Part shown: positions 1 to 6,457 of the stretch, one piece after another
How positions within the stretch are numbered: position 1 is the first letter of the stretch
How the letters are laid out: each line of letters begins with the position of its first letter
Source: Alphaproteobacteria bacterium
Lineage (GTDB): Bacteria; Pseudomonadota; Alphaproteobacteria; UBA6615
DNA length: 10,536 nucleotides
Direction: 5' to 3'
Assembly: GCA_013003285.1 (NCBI GenBank)
Contig: JABDJY010000360.1
Coordinates: 1 to 10,536, forward strand
Notes under the pieces: model-generated
The model's input: only the letters and a program-made list of their open reading frames with translations
Databases searched by the model: none
Told to the model about the DNA's origin: nothing
Made by a program: the position numbers and the translations under genes

Positions 1-16
1 ATATATGAACGTCAGG

Positions 17-517
17 CTATTTGGCGTCGGCCGGCGGGGCGTAACAAATGTCCCGCACCGCGGGACGGGAAATGAATTCGCACACTTCCGCTGCAGCATC
101 GAGTTCGACCACTTGGATCAAGAAGCAGGTATCGCGCACCACGGCAAGTTGCACCTGTTCGCAGAGTTGCGGCGTACGGGTGGCGGCGGCAACGCCGGAG
201 ATGCATCCATCGCGCATCAGCAACAGACGATTATTGCGGATCGGAATGCGCTCGCAGGCGACCGGGTCGCCGCTATTCTCGGCGAACTTGGAAATACAAT
301 TAAAGCGTACGGCAAAATCATAGGCGCCATCGCACAATCCGACATCGCCTTCGGCTTCGGCGGCGTCGAGAAAACAGCGTATCTGATTGGGCAGCGGCCC
401 GGATTCGCGGCAGCCGCCGGTGCCGGAATGGCTCGAACCGGACTGCGCAACCGCCGAAGCGCTCGCCACCATCGCCGCGAGCAGCCCCAAGGCGGACATG
501 ATCAGCAATCGCTTCAT
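17..517 (-). CDS. Secreted small protein with five C-x11-C cysteine-pair repeats
   Basis: A 166-residue protein of unknown function. Residues 1-24 form a clear Sec signal peptide (MKRLL start, a hydrophobic Leu/Ala core, cleavage likely after the AVA at 22-24), so the product should act in the periplasm or outside the cell. The mature part has exactly ten cysteines, at 36, 48, 62, 74, 88, 105, 119, 131, 146 and 158. These form five pairs: the two cysteines of a pair are 11 residues apart (16 in the third pair), and pairs are separated by 13 or 14 residues. Each unit ends in a variant of R-D-x-C (units 3 to 5 have RDGC, RDTC, RDIC; earlier units are degenerate). This looks like a tandem repeat of about 26 residues, probably a helical hairpin closed by a disulfide. 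The start codon is ATG with AGGG directly against it, a poor ribosome site; a second Met at residue 7 would still leave a signal peptide. No enzymatic motif is visible. Confidence 0.8.
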   Translation of the reverse strand: MKRLLIMSALGLLAAMVASASAVAQSGSSHSGTGGCRESGPLPNQIRCFLDAAEAEGDVGLCDGAYDFAVRFNCISKFAENSGDPVACERIPIRNNRLLLMRDGCISGVAAATRTPQLCEQVQLAVVRDTCFLIQVVELDAAAEVCEFISRPAVRDICYAPPADAK

Positions 518-652
518 CCCTGATTTTGCTTTCTAGACAATGACTTAACTCCATGCCTCAAAAATTTCGACCAGTCTACGTCATCCCAGGGTAACGCTCC
601 CAATCACGAAATCGCGGTTTTTCTGCTCTCCGCCAGTATTTTTTACCGCATT

Positions 653-666
653 GTGACCGCCGTCAC
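653..666. repeat. Inverted repeat GTGAC-cgcc-GTCAC
   Basis: A perfect 5-bp inverted repeat with a 4-base spacer lies in the 218-base non-coding stretch between the divergent cysteine-repeat gene and the membrane microprotein. It follows a T-rich segment (630-645). The position fits an operator or a short hairpin in the divergent control region, but arms this short occur often by chance. No partner regulator is encoded nearby. Confidence 0.3.
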
Positions 667-700
667 TTCGACTGGCCCCAACCGTTCCCATTTGCAAGCT

Positions 701-715
701 ACACCCGAGGGGTGT
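701..715 (+). promoter_or_regulatory. Hairpin ACACCC-gag-GGGTGT just upstream of the microprotein ribosome site
   Basis: A perfect 6-bp inverted repeat with a 3-base loop ends six bases before the GAGGGG ribosome site at 721-726. As RNA it would form a GC-rich hairpin in the leader of the 37-residue microprotein; as DNA it could be an operator half-site pair. There is no T-run after it, so it is not a terminator. The role is inferred from position only. Confidence 0.35.
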
Positions 716-735
716 GATGAGAGGGGATGAAGACG

Positions 736-849
736 ATGTATAGAACGACAGACGAATTTTACACCCTTAACCGGCCGGCAACGCTGTATGTGAGCGCCGC
801 CTCATTCGCCGTGTGGGCCCTGGTTCTGGGTATCATCGCGGCGATCTAG
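736..849 (+). CDS. 37-residue single-pass membrane microprotein
   Basis: A short ORF encodes a 37-residue protein. It has a polar N-terminal part (MYRTTDEFYTLNRP) followed by an uninterrupted hydrophobic segment from about residue 17 to the end, with one Trp and a G-I-I-A-A-I finish, as expected for one inner-membrane helix that reaches the C-terminus. The ATG at 736 is preceded by GAGGGG with a 9-base gap, a good ribosome site; an in-frame ATG at 727 would add three residues but sits on that site. The last codon ATC and stop TAG read through the palindrome CTAG at 846-849, which also carries the stop codon of the convergent amidohydrolase. I do not recognise the family. Composition, ribosome site and the clean helix support a real gene, but it could be a chance ORF. 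Confidence 0.55.
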   Translation: MYRTTDEFYTLNRPATLYVSAASFAVWALVLGIIAAI

Positions 850-1859
850 AGCCGGTAAACACGTGCCGCATTGTCATGGTATAGCGCCGCCTTATCGGCG
901 TCCGAATAGCCGGCAGTCAGCCGCTTGAACGAATTCCACAGCACGGCATAGCTACAACTCAGCTTATCGACGGGGAAGTTGGATTCGAAGAGGCAGCGCT
1001 CGATGCCGAACTGCTCGATCGTATAGTCGTACCAGCCCCGCGTCGCCTCCATCAGCGCCTCACTGGTCGGCGGCGTGGGCTGTTGGTGCCAACCGAACCC
1101 GTTGATTTCCATATTGAGACCCCCAAGCTTGGCGACGACGTTCTGACACCTCGCCAACTCGGCAATATCGGCTTGCCAGGTCTCGAATATCTCGTCGCGA
1201 TGGCCGGCATAAGACCCCAGGCCAATCGGCCCGCCGAAATGGTTGAGAATGATCGTGGTGTCGGGAAAGGCACGCGCCAAATCGATTAGCTCGGTAATTT
1301 GCGGATGGTAGAGCCAGGCCTCGTAGCTGAGGCCGAACTTCGCCAAATGGGCAAACCCGGCGCGGTAAGTGTCGTTGATCAAGAGATGGGGCGGCCGCTT
1401 GCCACGAATCACCGGCACGTCGTCGCTGGCATCCCATGGCACGCTGTGGCGAATGCCGCGAAAGCGGCCGCCGCCGGCGGCGATCTGTGCCTCCAGCACC
1501 GGCGCCACATCGTCGCCAAGCAATAGATTGGCATGGCCGATGATGCCGGCGGCAATTCGGGTCGGGCCATATTGGCCGGACTCACTCATGGCAGCGATGC
1601 CGGCGGCGAACGCCGTCTCGCCGACCGGCCGCAACGCCTCCGGCCCGTCTTCCTTGTACATGGCGCCGCACTCGATGAAGACCGTCGAGACGATATTGTG
1701 GCCGCTATTGGTGTCGGCCAGAAGATCGTCGAGCAGATAGCGCGGCTCGGTCTGGTCGGTGCGAAACTCCCACAAATGATGGTGTGGATCGCAGATCGGC
1801 AGGTCCGGCTCCAGCGCGTCTTCGTGCGTCAGCGCCAACCAGTCATCGTTCGTGCCCAT
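846..1859 (-). CDS. Amidohydrolase of the COG3618 / amidohydrolase-2 family (lactonase-like)
   Basis: A 337-residue cytoplasmic TIM-barrel metal hydrolase with no signal peptide. The N-terminal D-P-H-H-H-L-W block gives the metal-binding H-x-H (His26, His28). A conserved central strand reads LNHFGGP (His207), and the C-terminal strand reads CLFESNFPVDK, where the barrel's usual acidic metal or catalytic ligand would lie. Known relatives include L-fuconolactonase, L-rhamnono-lactonase and 2-pyrone-4,6-dicarboxylate hydrolase, which open sugar or aromatic lactones; the substrate here cannot be told from sequence. In many relatives the last motif is G-S-D-W-P; here Asn294 takes the Asp place, a variant I recall from a subfamily with FESNFPVD. 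The ATG at 1859 has AGGAG upstream with a 10-base gap. The gene stands alone, convergent with the microprotein and divergent from the glycosyltransferase gene 183 bases away. Confidence 0.88.
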   Translation of the reverse strand: MGTNDDWLALTHEDALEPDLPICDPHHHLWEFRTDQTEPRYLLDDLLADTNSGHNIVSTVFIECGAMYKEDGPEALRPVGETAFAAGIAAMSESGQYGPTRIAAGIIGHANLLLGDDVAPVLEAQIAAGGGRFRGIRHSVPWDASDDVPVIRGKRPPHLLINDTYRAGFAHLAKFGLSYEAWLYHPQITELIDLARAFPDTTIILNHFGGPIGLGSYAGHRDEIFETWQADIAELARCQNVVAKLGGLNMEINGFGWHQQPTPPTSEALMEATRGWYDYTIEQFGIERCLFESNFPVDKLSCSYAVLWNSFKRLTAGYSDADKAALYHDNAARVYRL

Positions 1860-2042
1860 GTCGGTTTCACTCCTGCCTGCTTGGTAGTTAGGCAGTTATT
1901 AAAGCACGGCCGCTAGGCTTCGCACAGCAGGGCAATGACCGAAAAACCCGTTGTTTCTCGGACTTTACGGCTTCCCCTTCAAAGTTCTGTCTCGCCTCGA
2001 CGCGCTTTCGACTTTCAACAACCACCGTGATACCAAGGCAAA

Positions 2043-3887
2043 ATGCACGGTTCCATCGACCCCCAACCGACATACAACCGCTGGCTGATATTGGGATTGG
2101 GCCTGCTCGCCGCGATCTTGGTGCACATCCAGGTCGTCGCGACCATCGATACCATGACGGCGGGGCGCCTGTTCGATCCTGATGCCTATATGCGCCTGCA
2201 GCGGGTGCTGGAATTACAGATGCATGGCCAATGGTTCGACGGCACGACGCTGCGGACCAATGCACCGTTTGGCGAGTTGATCCATTGGACCCGGCCGTTC
2301 GATGTGATCCTGCTGGCCGGCGCCTGGCTTGGCAGCACCGTAACCGATTTCCGCACCGCGCTTGAGATTTGGGGCCGGATCATCGGCCCCGTGCTGCTGC
2401 TTTTGCTTGTCGTGGTTTGGCGTTTCGGCACACGCGGGCTGCTGAGCGACCGTGGGTTCATCATTTCGATGCTGCTGGTGCCGCTGCTGCCGCTGTTCGA
2501 TCTCACCTTCGCCCTCAACCGGCCGGACCATCATGGCCTCTTGAGCCTATTGTTCGTCGCCGGCCTGGTGCTGATGTTCCGCATCGTCGTCACCGACAAC
2601 CGCAATACCCGCCCGGCACTTGCTGTCGGCATCCTGTCGGGCATCGCCATATGGGTCAGCGTCGAGGCGGTCGGCGCCACGGCTTATTTCGCCGCCGCGT
2701 TGGGGCTGCTCTGGTTGTGGCGCGGCCAACCCTATCTGGGCCGAATCGTCTTTTTCATGGTCGGCCTGTTTGCCACACTCACCCTTGCGCTCATCGTCGA
2801 ACGCGCGCCCAGCGACTGGACCGTGGAAGCCTATCGAAGCTTCTCCATCGTCCACTGGTTCGCCGTCGGCGTCGGGACCATCACCTGGATCGGCCTGGCG
2901 GCGTTCGTCCAGAAACGCGGCGGCGACGACACTTTTCGGCGGCGCTTCACCGCTGCGCTCATCGGCGCTTTAGTGCCGGCCCTCGCGGTCGCCCTGGTTT
3001 TCCCACAGTTTTTCCAAGGCCCGCTGGTCGAGTATGACGCCACTATAATGGCCCGGTGGTTGCCGCTGGTCCCCGAATACCAACCCATCTGGCCGGACAC
3101 GCTGGCGAGAAGCGCACTGTTTGTCGACGAGCTGGGACCGGTCCTCATCGCCATCCTGTTTGTGTTGTACCGGCTACGGCGCGGCGACCAGATGGAACGC
3201 CAGTTGATGTTGTTTCTGCTGCTCGGCTTCGCCTTCTACTTGCCGCTGTCCCTGTCGGTGCTGCGCTGGACGGTCTACCTACAGGCGCTAGCATGGTTAC
3301 CGTGGACCTTGGCGACCTTGGCGGTGCTCGACGCCGCGCCGCAACTATCTCTGGGTAAATTGAAAATACCCATCCGCATGCCCGCCGTCGCCCTCTTCGT
3401 GACGGCCCCGGCCCTTTTGGCGCTGATCATCACGGCACAACCGCAAGCCCGCCCGCAGGTCGCCGCGGGCGCCGCCGGGGCATTTTGCGATTGGCCCCAG
3501 ATGGAGACCCATCTGGGCCAGCGTCACGCCGACGCCAATGGTAACGAGCAGATATTATTGACCGACATCACCCAGGGACCGGCGCTGGTGTGGCACACGC
3601 CCTATTCGGTCATCGGCGCGCCCTATGGCAACACCCAACCGCTGGGCGACACCTTCCGTTTCTTCGGCGCCACAGAGGATAGCGTGCCGCGCGAAATCGC
3701 CAAGCAGCGCCGGGTCGATCTGGTCCTGGTCTGCACCGGCAGTCCCGACCGTCAATTCTATCACGCCATCGGACCCGGCGCGATGTTTGCTCAACTCACC
3801 GACGGCGTCTCGCCCGACTGGTTAGAACCGGCGGCATTGCCGGAAGAATTGGCCAAGGCCTTTCGCCTGTACCGCGTGTCGTTCTGA
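2043..3887 (+). CDS. GT-C type membrane glycosyltransferase, STT3/AglB-like
   Basis: A 614-residue polytopic membrane protein: a helix at about 14-34, then roughly ten more hydrophobic segments up to about 465, and a soluble C-terminal part of about 150 residues, probably periplasmic. The first loop carries F-D-P-D-A-Y-M-R-L (Asp45, Asp47) and the second periplasmic loop N-R-P-D-H-H-G (Asp162, His163, His164). This pair matches the catalytic metal-binding D-x-D and D-x-H signatures of the oligosaccharyltransferases STT3, AglB and PglB, which transfer glycans from polyprenyl carriers. The soluble domain has W-H-T-P-Y-S-V-I-G-A-P-Y (517-528), a motif I associate with bacterial GT-C proteins of unknown acceptor; I see no WWDYG acceptor-binding motif. 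It may therefore glycosylate a lipid or polysaccharide rather than Asn in protein. The ATG has AAGG four bases upstream. The downstream secreted-protein gene follows after 74 bases. The fold is well supported, the substrate is not. Confidence 0.72.
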   Translation: MHGSIDPQPTYNRWLILGLGLLAAILVHIQVVATIDTMTAGRLFDPDAYMRLQRVLELQMHGQWFDGTTLRTNAPFGELIHWTRPFDVILLAGAWLGSTVTDFRTALEIWGRIIGPVLLLLLVVVWRFGTRGLLSDRGFIISMLLVPLLPLFDLTFALNRPDHHGLLSLLFVAGLVLMFRIVVTDNRNTRPALAVGILSGIAIWVSVEAVGATAYFAAALGLLWLWRGQPYLGRIVFFMVGLFATLTLALIVERAPSDWTVEAYRSFSIVHWFAVGVGTITWIGLAAFVQKRGGDDTFRRRFTAALIGALVPALAVALVFPQFFQGPLVEYDATIMARWLPLVPEYQPIWPDTLARSALFVDELGPVLIAILFVLYRLRRGDQMERQLMLFLLLGFAFYLPLSLSVLRWTVYLQALAWLPWTLATLAVLDAAPQLSLGKLKIPIRMPAVALFVTAPALLALIITAQPQARPQVAAGAAGAFCDWPQMETHLGQRHADANGNEQILLTDITQGPALVWHTPYSVIGAPYGNTQPLGDTFRFFGATEDSVPREIAKQRRVDLVLVCTGSPDRQFYHAIGPGAMFAQLTDGVSPDWLEPAALPEELAKAFRLYRVSF

Positions 3888-3961
3888 CAGCGCCGCCATA
3901 CTTCGGTCACGCTTGCGATGAATTATCTGGCTGCCCTGTAGCATTATCCGGATAGGCGCCC

Positions 3962-4654
3962 ATGGCTTTGCTGAATCGACTGAATGGATTCCCGTTGCTT
4001 AAGCTTGGCTTGGCGATATTCGCTCTTTCGCTCGCTTCAGTCGGTTTGCAAGCCGCCGATGACGAAGAGCAATTGCTGTCGCCGGAGCGCGTCGGTGCGA
4101 TCCATCACGGTAGCAGCCTCGAAGAGCTGCAGCGTATTTTCGGCGCCGAGCGGGTTCGCGATCATCTGGTGCAAGTCGGCGAGGGATTCGTGTGCCGGGG
4201 CACCAGAATCGATTTTCCCGGTGGCGACAGTTTGGAGATCACTTGGCGTGACGAAGCCGCGCGGCGCGGGCCGGACACGATCGCGGTGTTGGGCGACCGC
4301 TGGGCCACGCCCGAAGGACTGCGCCTGGGAAGTACCCTGCAAGAGCTAGAGGCAATGAACGGCGCACCCTTCAATCTTTCTGGCTTCGGCTGGGATTATG
4401 GCGGCACGGTGGGCACTTGGAACGACGGCGCCCTGACCTATCTGGCCGCCAGCGGCCCGCCACGGCTGATCATCCGACTGTCGCCCGCGCGCGCCGCCTA
4501 TGACCGCATCACCGGCGATCAGCGCGCGGCGGTCACCGGCGACGGCGCCTATGTGTCTTCGGCCCACACCGACATGCAAACGCTCACGCCGCAGATTAGC
4601 CAAATCATCGCCGACTTCGCCGCCGGCGACTGCGCGGCGTTCTTTCCGGAGTGA
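3962..4654 (+). CDS. Secreted protein with two BamE-like repeats, function unknown
   Basis: A 230-residue protein with a Sec signal peptide (hydrophobic core about 12-29, cleavage near Ala31) and hence probably periplasmic. The mature region contains a short motif twice: I-H-H-G-S-S-L-E-E-L-Q-R-I-F-G (47-61) and L-R-L-G-S-T-L-Q-E-L-E-A-M-N-G (120-134). The pattern of a hydrophobic residue, G-S-(S/T)-L-x-E-L and a Gly is the turn-plus-helix seen in BamE/SmpA-like and related small periplasmic domains, so the protein may be an internal duplication of that fold. The second copy is followed by G-F-G-W-D-Y-G-G (141-148). Two cysteines, near residues 77 and 224, could form a disulfide. There is no lipobox, so it is not an obvious lipoprotein. 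The ATG has an AGG-containing ribosome site about six bases upstream. It follows the glycosyltransferase on the same strand and could share its transcript. I do not recognise a named family. Confidence 0.75.
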   Translation: MALLNRLNGFPLLKLGLAIFALSLASVGLQAADDEEQLLSPERVGAIHHGSSLEELQRIFGAERVRDHLVQVGEGFVCRGTRIDFPGGDSLEITWRDEAARRGPDTIAVLGDRWATPEGLRLGSTLQELEAMNGAPFNLSGFGWDYGGTVGTWNDGALTYLAASGPPRLIIRLSPARAAYDRITGDQRAAVTGDGAYVSSAHTDMQTLTPQISQIIADFAAGDCAAFFPE

Positions 4655-4763
4655 CTTATCTTTAGGTGATCTCGTTAACCGAAGCGGCGGCGGTTTTCAC
4701 CGGGGTTGCAAGCACCGCCCTGAGTTTGAGACTATCGGGGCGATATCTGCCACGCGCACCGTC

Positions 4764-4769
4764 GAGGGA
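4764..4769 (+). promoter_or_regulatory. Ribosome binding site of the TauD-family gene
   Basis: GAGGGA sits five bases before the ATG at 4775, which fixes the start and excludes use of other upstream reading frames in the 120-base gap after the preceding gene. Confidence 0.75.
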
Positions 4770-4774
4770 ACCTC

Positions 4775-5632
4775 ATGTCCTATACCGCCATATCCGTTTC
4801 AGAAATGGCGCCCGCCTGCGGCGCGATCATCGAGGGGGTCGACCTCTCGGGCGAGCTGACCAACCAGCAGTTCGACGAGATCCATTCAGCCCTGCTCGAC
4901 CGCACGGTGATCATCTTTCGCGACCAGAACATTAGCGAAGACCAGCAGGTCGCCTTCACCCGGCGCTTTGGCGATCTGCAATCCTCCGCGGTGTCGGGCT
5001 TCGAGAAAAATGAAGCGCACTCGGAAATCGACGTGCTGGAATATGACGCCGAGAACCCGCCCCATGTAACGGCCGAGCTGTGGCATACCGATTTTGCCGG
5101 CATGGAGATCCCCTCCATGGGTACCTCGCTCTACGCCCGCGATATTCCGCCGCGCGGCGGCGACACCATCTGGGTCAATTCGGTCGCCGCCTATGAGGCG
5201 CTGTCGGACCGCATGCGCGCCCATGTGGACGGGCTCTGGGCCTATCACGACCGCTTCAAGGCCTATGACGAACATGTCCGCCCCGAACTGTGGGACAAGG
5301 AATATCAATCCCATCACCGCAACATGAAGGGCACCTACCGGCCGGCCTTGCATCCGGTGGTGCGCACCCACCCGGTGACCGGCAAGCGCGGCCTATTAGT
5401 CAACGAATCCATGACCAGCCTGATCAAGGGCATGGACCGGCGCGAAAGCGACCATTTGCTGAACTTCCTGTTCGACCATCTACGGGTGCCGGAATTCCAG
5501 TACCGCCACAAATGGTGCGAAGGCGATCTGGCGGTATGGGACAATCGGTTGAGCCTGCACTACGCGCTGTTCGACTATACCGACCACCGCCTGATGCACC
5601 GGGTGGTGATCGCCGGCGACAAGCCGGCCTAA
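4775..5632 (+). CDS. TauD/TfdA-family Fe(II)/2-oxoglutarate dioxygenase
   Basis: A 285-residue cytoplasmic enzyme, full length for the family (E. coli TauD is 283). It couples oxidative decarboxylation of 2-oxoglutarate to hydroxylation of a substrate. The iron-binding triad is complete: W-H-T-D (His104, Asp106) and W-D-N-R-L-S-L-H-Y (His262). The 2-oxoglutarate carboxylate contacts align with Arg272 and Arg276 in H-R-L-M-H-R. The family blocks R-G-G-D-T-I-W (about 127-133, using Thr for the co-substrate), H-P-V-V-R-T-H-P-V-T-G-K and L-V-N-E are also present. The fold and chemistry are certain; the substrate is open, since this family acts on taurine, other sulfonates, sulfate esters, 2,4-D-like ethers and more. 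No sulfonate transporter or sulfur-assimilation gene is next to it, so I do not assign tauD. The start is supported by GAGGGA five bases upstream. It is third in a plus-strand run and convergent with the OsmC-like gene. Confidence 0.92.
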   Translation: MSYTAISVSEMAPACGAIIEGVDLSGELTNQQFDEIHSALLDRTVIIFRDQNISEDQQVAFTRRFGDLQSSAVSGFEKNEAHSEIDVLEYDAENPPHVTAELWHTDFAGMEIPSMGTSLYARDIPPRGGDTIWVNSVAAYEALSDRMRAHVDGLWAYHDRFKAYDEHVRPELWDKEYQSHHRNMKGTYRPALHPVVRTHPVTGKRGLLVNESMTSLIKGMDRRESDHLLNFLFDHLRVPEFQYRHKWCEGDLAVWDNRLSLHYALFDYTDHRLMHRVVIAGDKPA

Positions 5633-5717
5633 GCGCGCCTCACGATTGCTGCCTTGGACAACCGCTTGAGGTGGCACCGATTGCGGACGTTATTCTTCCG
5701 GTACCGATCGATCTGGG

Positions 5718-6197
5718 TTAGGGCAGGGGCAGAATATTGAAGGTCAGCTCCGGCTCGTAACCGGCGTCAGCGAAAAGGTTTCCGACCGGGCACTGATCCT
5801 CTGACAGTTTCATCAGGCGCGCCACCTTTTCAGGGGGCGCATCCGTCTCAATGTCGACGACCATTTCCGCAGCACAGAACCGCATAACCTTACTGCTGCC
5901 GTCCAGTCCAGGAATGCGGTCGGTGGTCGTTTCGACATGGATATTGATGGCGCCGTGATTAATTCTCATGGCCTTGGCCACTTTATGAATTTGAACTGTC
6001 TGACACGCGGCCAAAGAGGCCGTAAAATATATCAGAGGCGAAGCTGCTGTGTCCGTCCCACCCCGCTCGGCGGGCTCGTCTGTAAAAAATGTGTGTCCGC
6101 CTGGAACGCTGATTTCACACTTTATTCCGTTTTGACTTTTTGAATCGACTTTCCGGATTTTGGCGCCTGCCGGATCTTTCAGTTTCGCAACAGCCAT
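5718..6197 (-). CDS. OsmC/Ohr-family peroxiredoxin-like protein
   Basis: A 159-residue cytoplasmic protein of the OsmC superfamily, thiol peroxidases that reduce organic hydroperoxides or act in osmotic and oxidative stress. The two redox cysteines are both present: Cys65 in S-L-A-A-C-Q at the start of the long central helix, and Cys136 in D-Q-C-P-V-G-N. The D-E-P-x-x-x-G-G-x-D region (40-49) typical of the family precedes the first. I chose the ATG at 6197 because AGGTGA lies five bases upstream and MAVAKLKD begins the family's normal length; the reading frame stays open back to 6413, but that would add 72 residues of non-family sequence encoded by tandem repeats. The upstream half of the gene and its leader are visibly richer in A/T than neighbouring genes. 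The gene is divergent from the helicase and convergent with the TauD-family gene. Whether it is closer to OsmC or to the YhfA-like branch cannot be settled here. Confidence 0.9.
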   Translation of the reverse strand: MAVAKLKDPAGAKIRKVDSKSQNGIKCEISVPGGHTFFTDEPAERGGTDTAASPLIYFTASLAACQTVQIHKVAKAMRINHGAINIHVETTTDRIPGLDGSSKVMRFCAAEMVVDIETDAPPEKVARLMKLSEDQCPVGNLFADAGYEPELTFNILPLP

Positions 6198-6210
6198 AAT
6201 GATCACCTTT
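6198..6210 (-). promoter_or_regulatory. Ribosome binding site deciding the OsmC-like start
   Basis: Read on the minus strand, AAAGGTGATCATT directly precedes the ATG at 6197, giving AGGTGA with a 5-base spacer. This strong site supports the 159-residue form over a 231-residue extension. Confidence 0.8.
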
Positions 6211-6373
6211 GTTAAATGTACCAATTGGGCGCTATCCTGCTTAGATACCGCTGGTAAATCAAACAAACGTTTCCAAAAACTTCGGCATCTAAATAGTTGG
6301 TCCGTTGGTCGAAAACGCTGCTCAATGACCCAGGATATCGTAAAGCGGCACACCTCCGAAAAGGGGTATTTCC

Positions 6374-6409
6374 GGCCGTGATCCAGGCCGTGATCCTGGC
6401 CGTGATCGG
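6374..6409. repeat. Three tandem 12-bp repeats, unit GGCCGTGATCNN
   Basis: The units are GGCCGTGATCCA (6374), GGCCGTGATCCT (6386) and GGCCGTGATCGG (6398), identical over ten bases and differing only in the last two. Each has one GATC, spaced 12 bases apart, just over one helical turn. They lie about 180 bases upstream of the OsmC-like start and 157 bases upstream of the helicase start. They could be a multi-site regulator target or a simple slippage minisatellite; the sequence alone does not decide. Confidence 0.85.
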
Positions 6410-6430
6410 CCATCGTAATTCACGCCCGCT

Positions 6431-6457
6431 TTGCCCCGATATCGGGCATGGTATACA
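6431..6457 (+). promoter_or_regulatory. Possible helicase promoter with embedded palindrome CCCGATATCGGG
   Basis: TTGCCC (6431-6436) and TATACA (6452-6457) resemble -35 and -10 boxes, with a 15-base spacer that is shorter than ideal. The perfect palindrome CCCGATATCGGG (6435-6446) sits between them, and with one base skipped the symmetry extends to TGC and GCA on the two sides. A repressor bound here would block the promoter. It would give the helicase mRNA a leader of about 100 bases. The palindrome is certain; the promoter reading is a weak inference. Confidence 0.3.

Noticed and set aside
1888..2265. 125-codon minus-strand open frame
   Set aside because: It overlaps the start of the GT-C gene, is rich in Arg/Ser/Pro as expected of an antisense shadow, and shows no domain.
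4677..4695. AACCG-n9-CGGTT inverted repeat followed by TT after the BamE-like gene
   Set aside because: A 5-bp stem with a 9-base loop and no real T-run is too weak to call a terminator.
2043..5632. Three plus-strand genes as a functional operon
   Set aside because: Gaps of 74 and 120 bases and unrelated functions (glycosyltransferase, secreted protein, dioxygenase with its own strong ribosome site) do not support a functional unit.
6198..6413. 72-residue N-terminal extension of the OsmC-like protein in the same frame
   Set aside because: It would be encoded by tandem repeats and AT-rich leader, has no family similarity, and a strong AGGTGA ribosome site marks the ATG at 6197.
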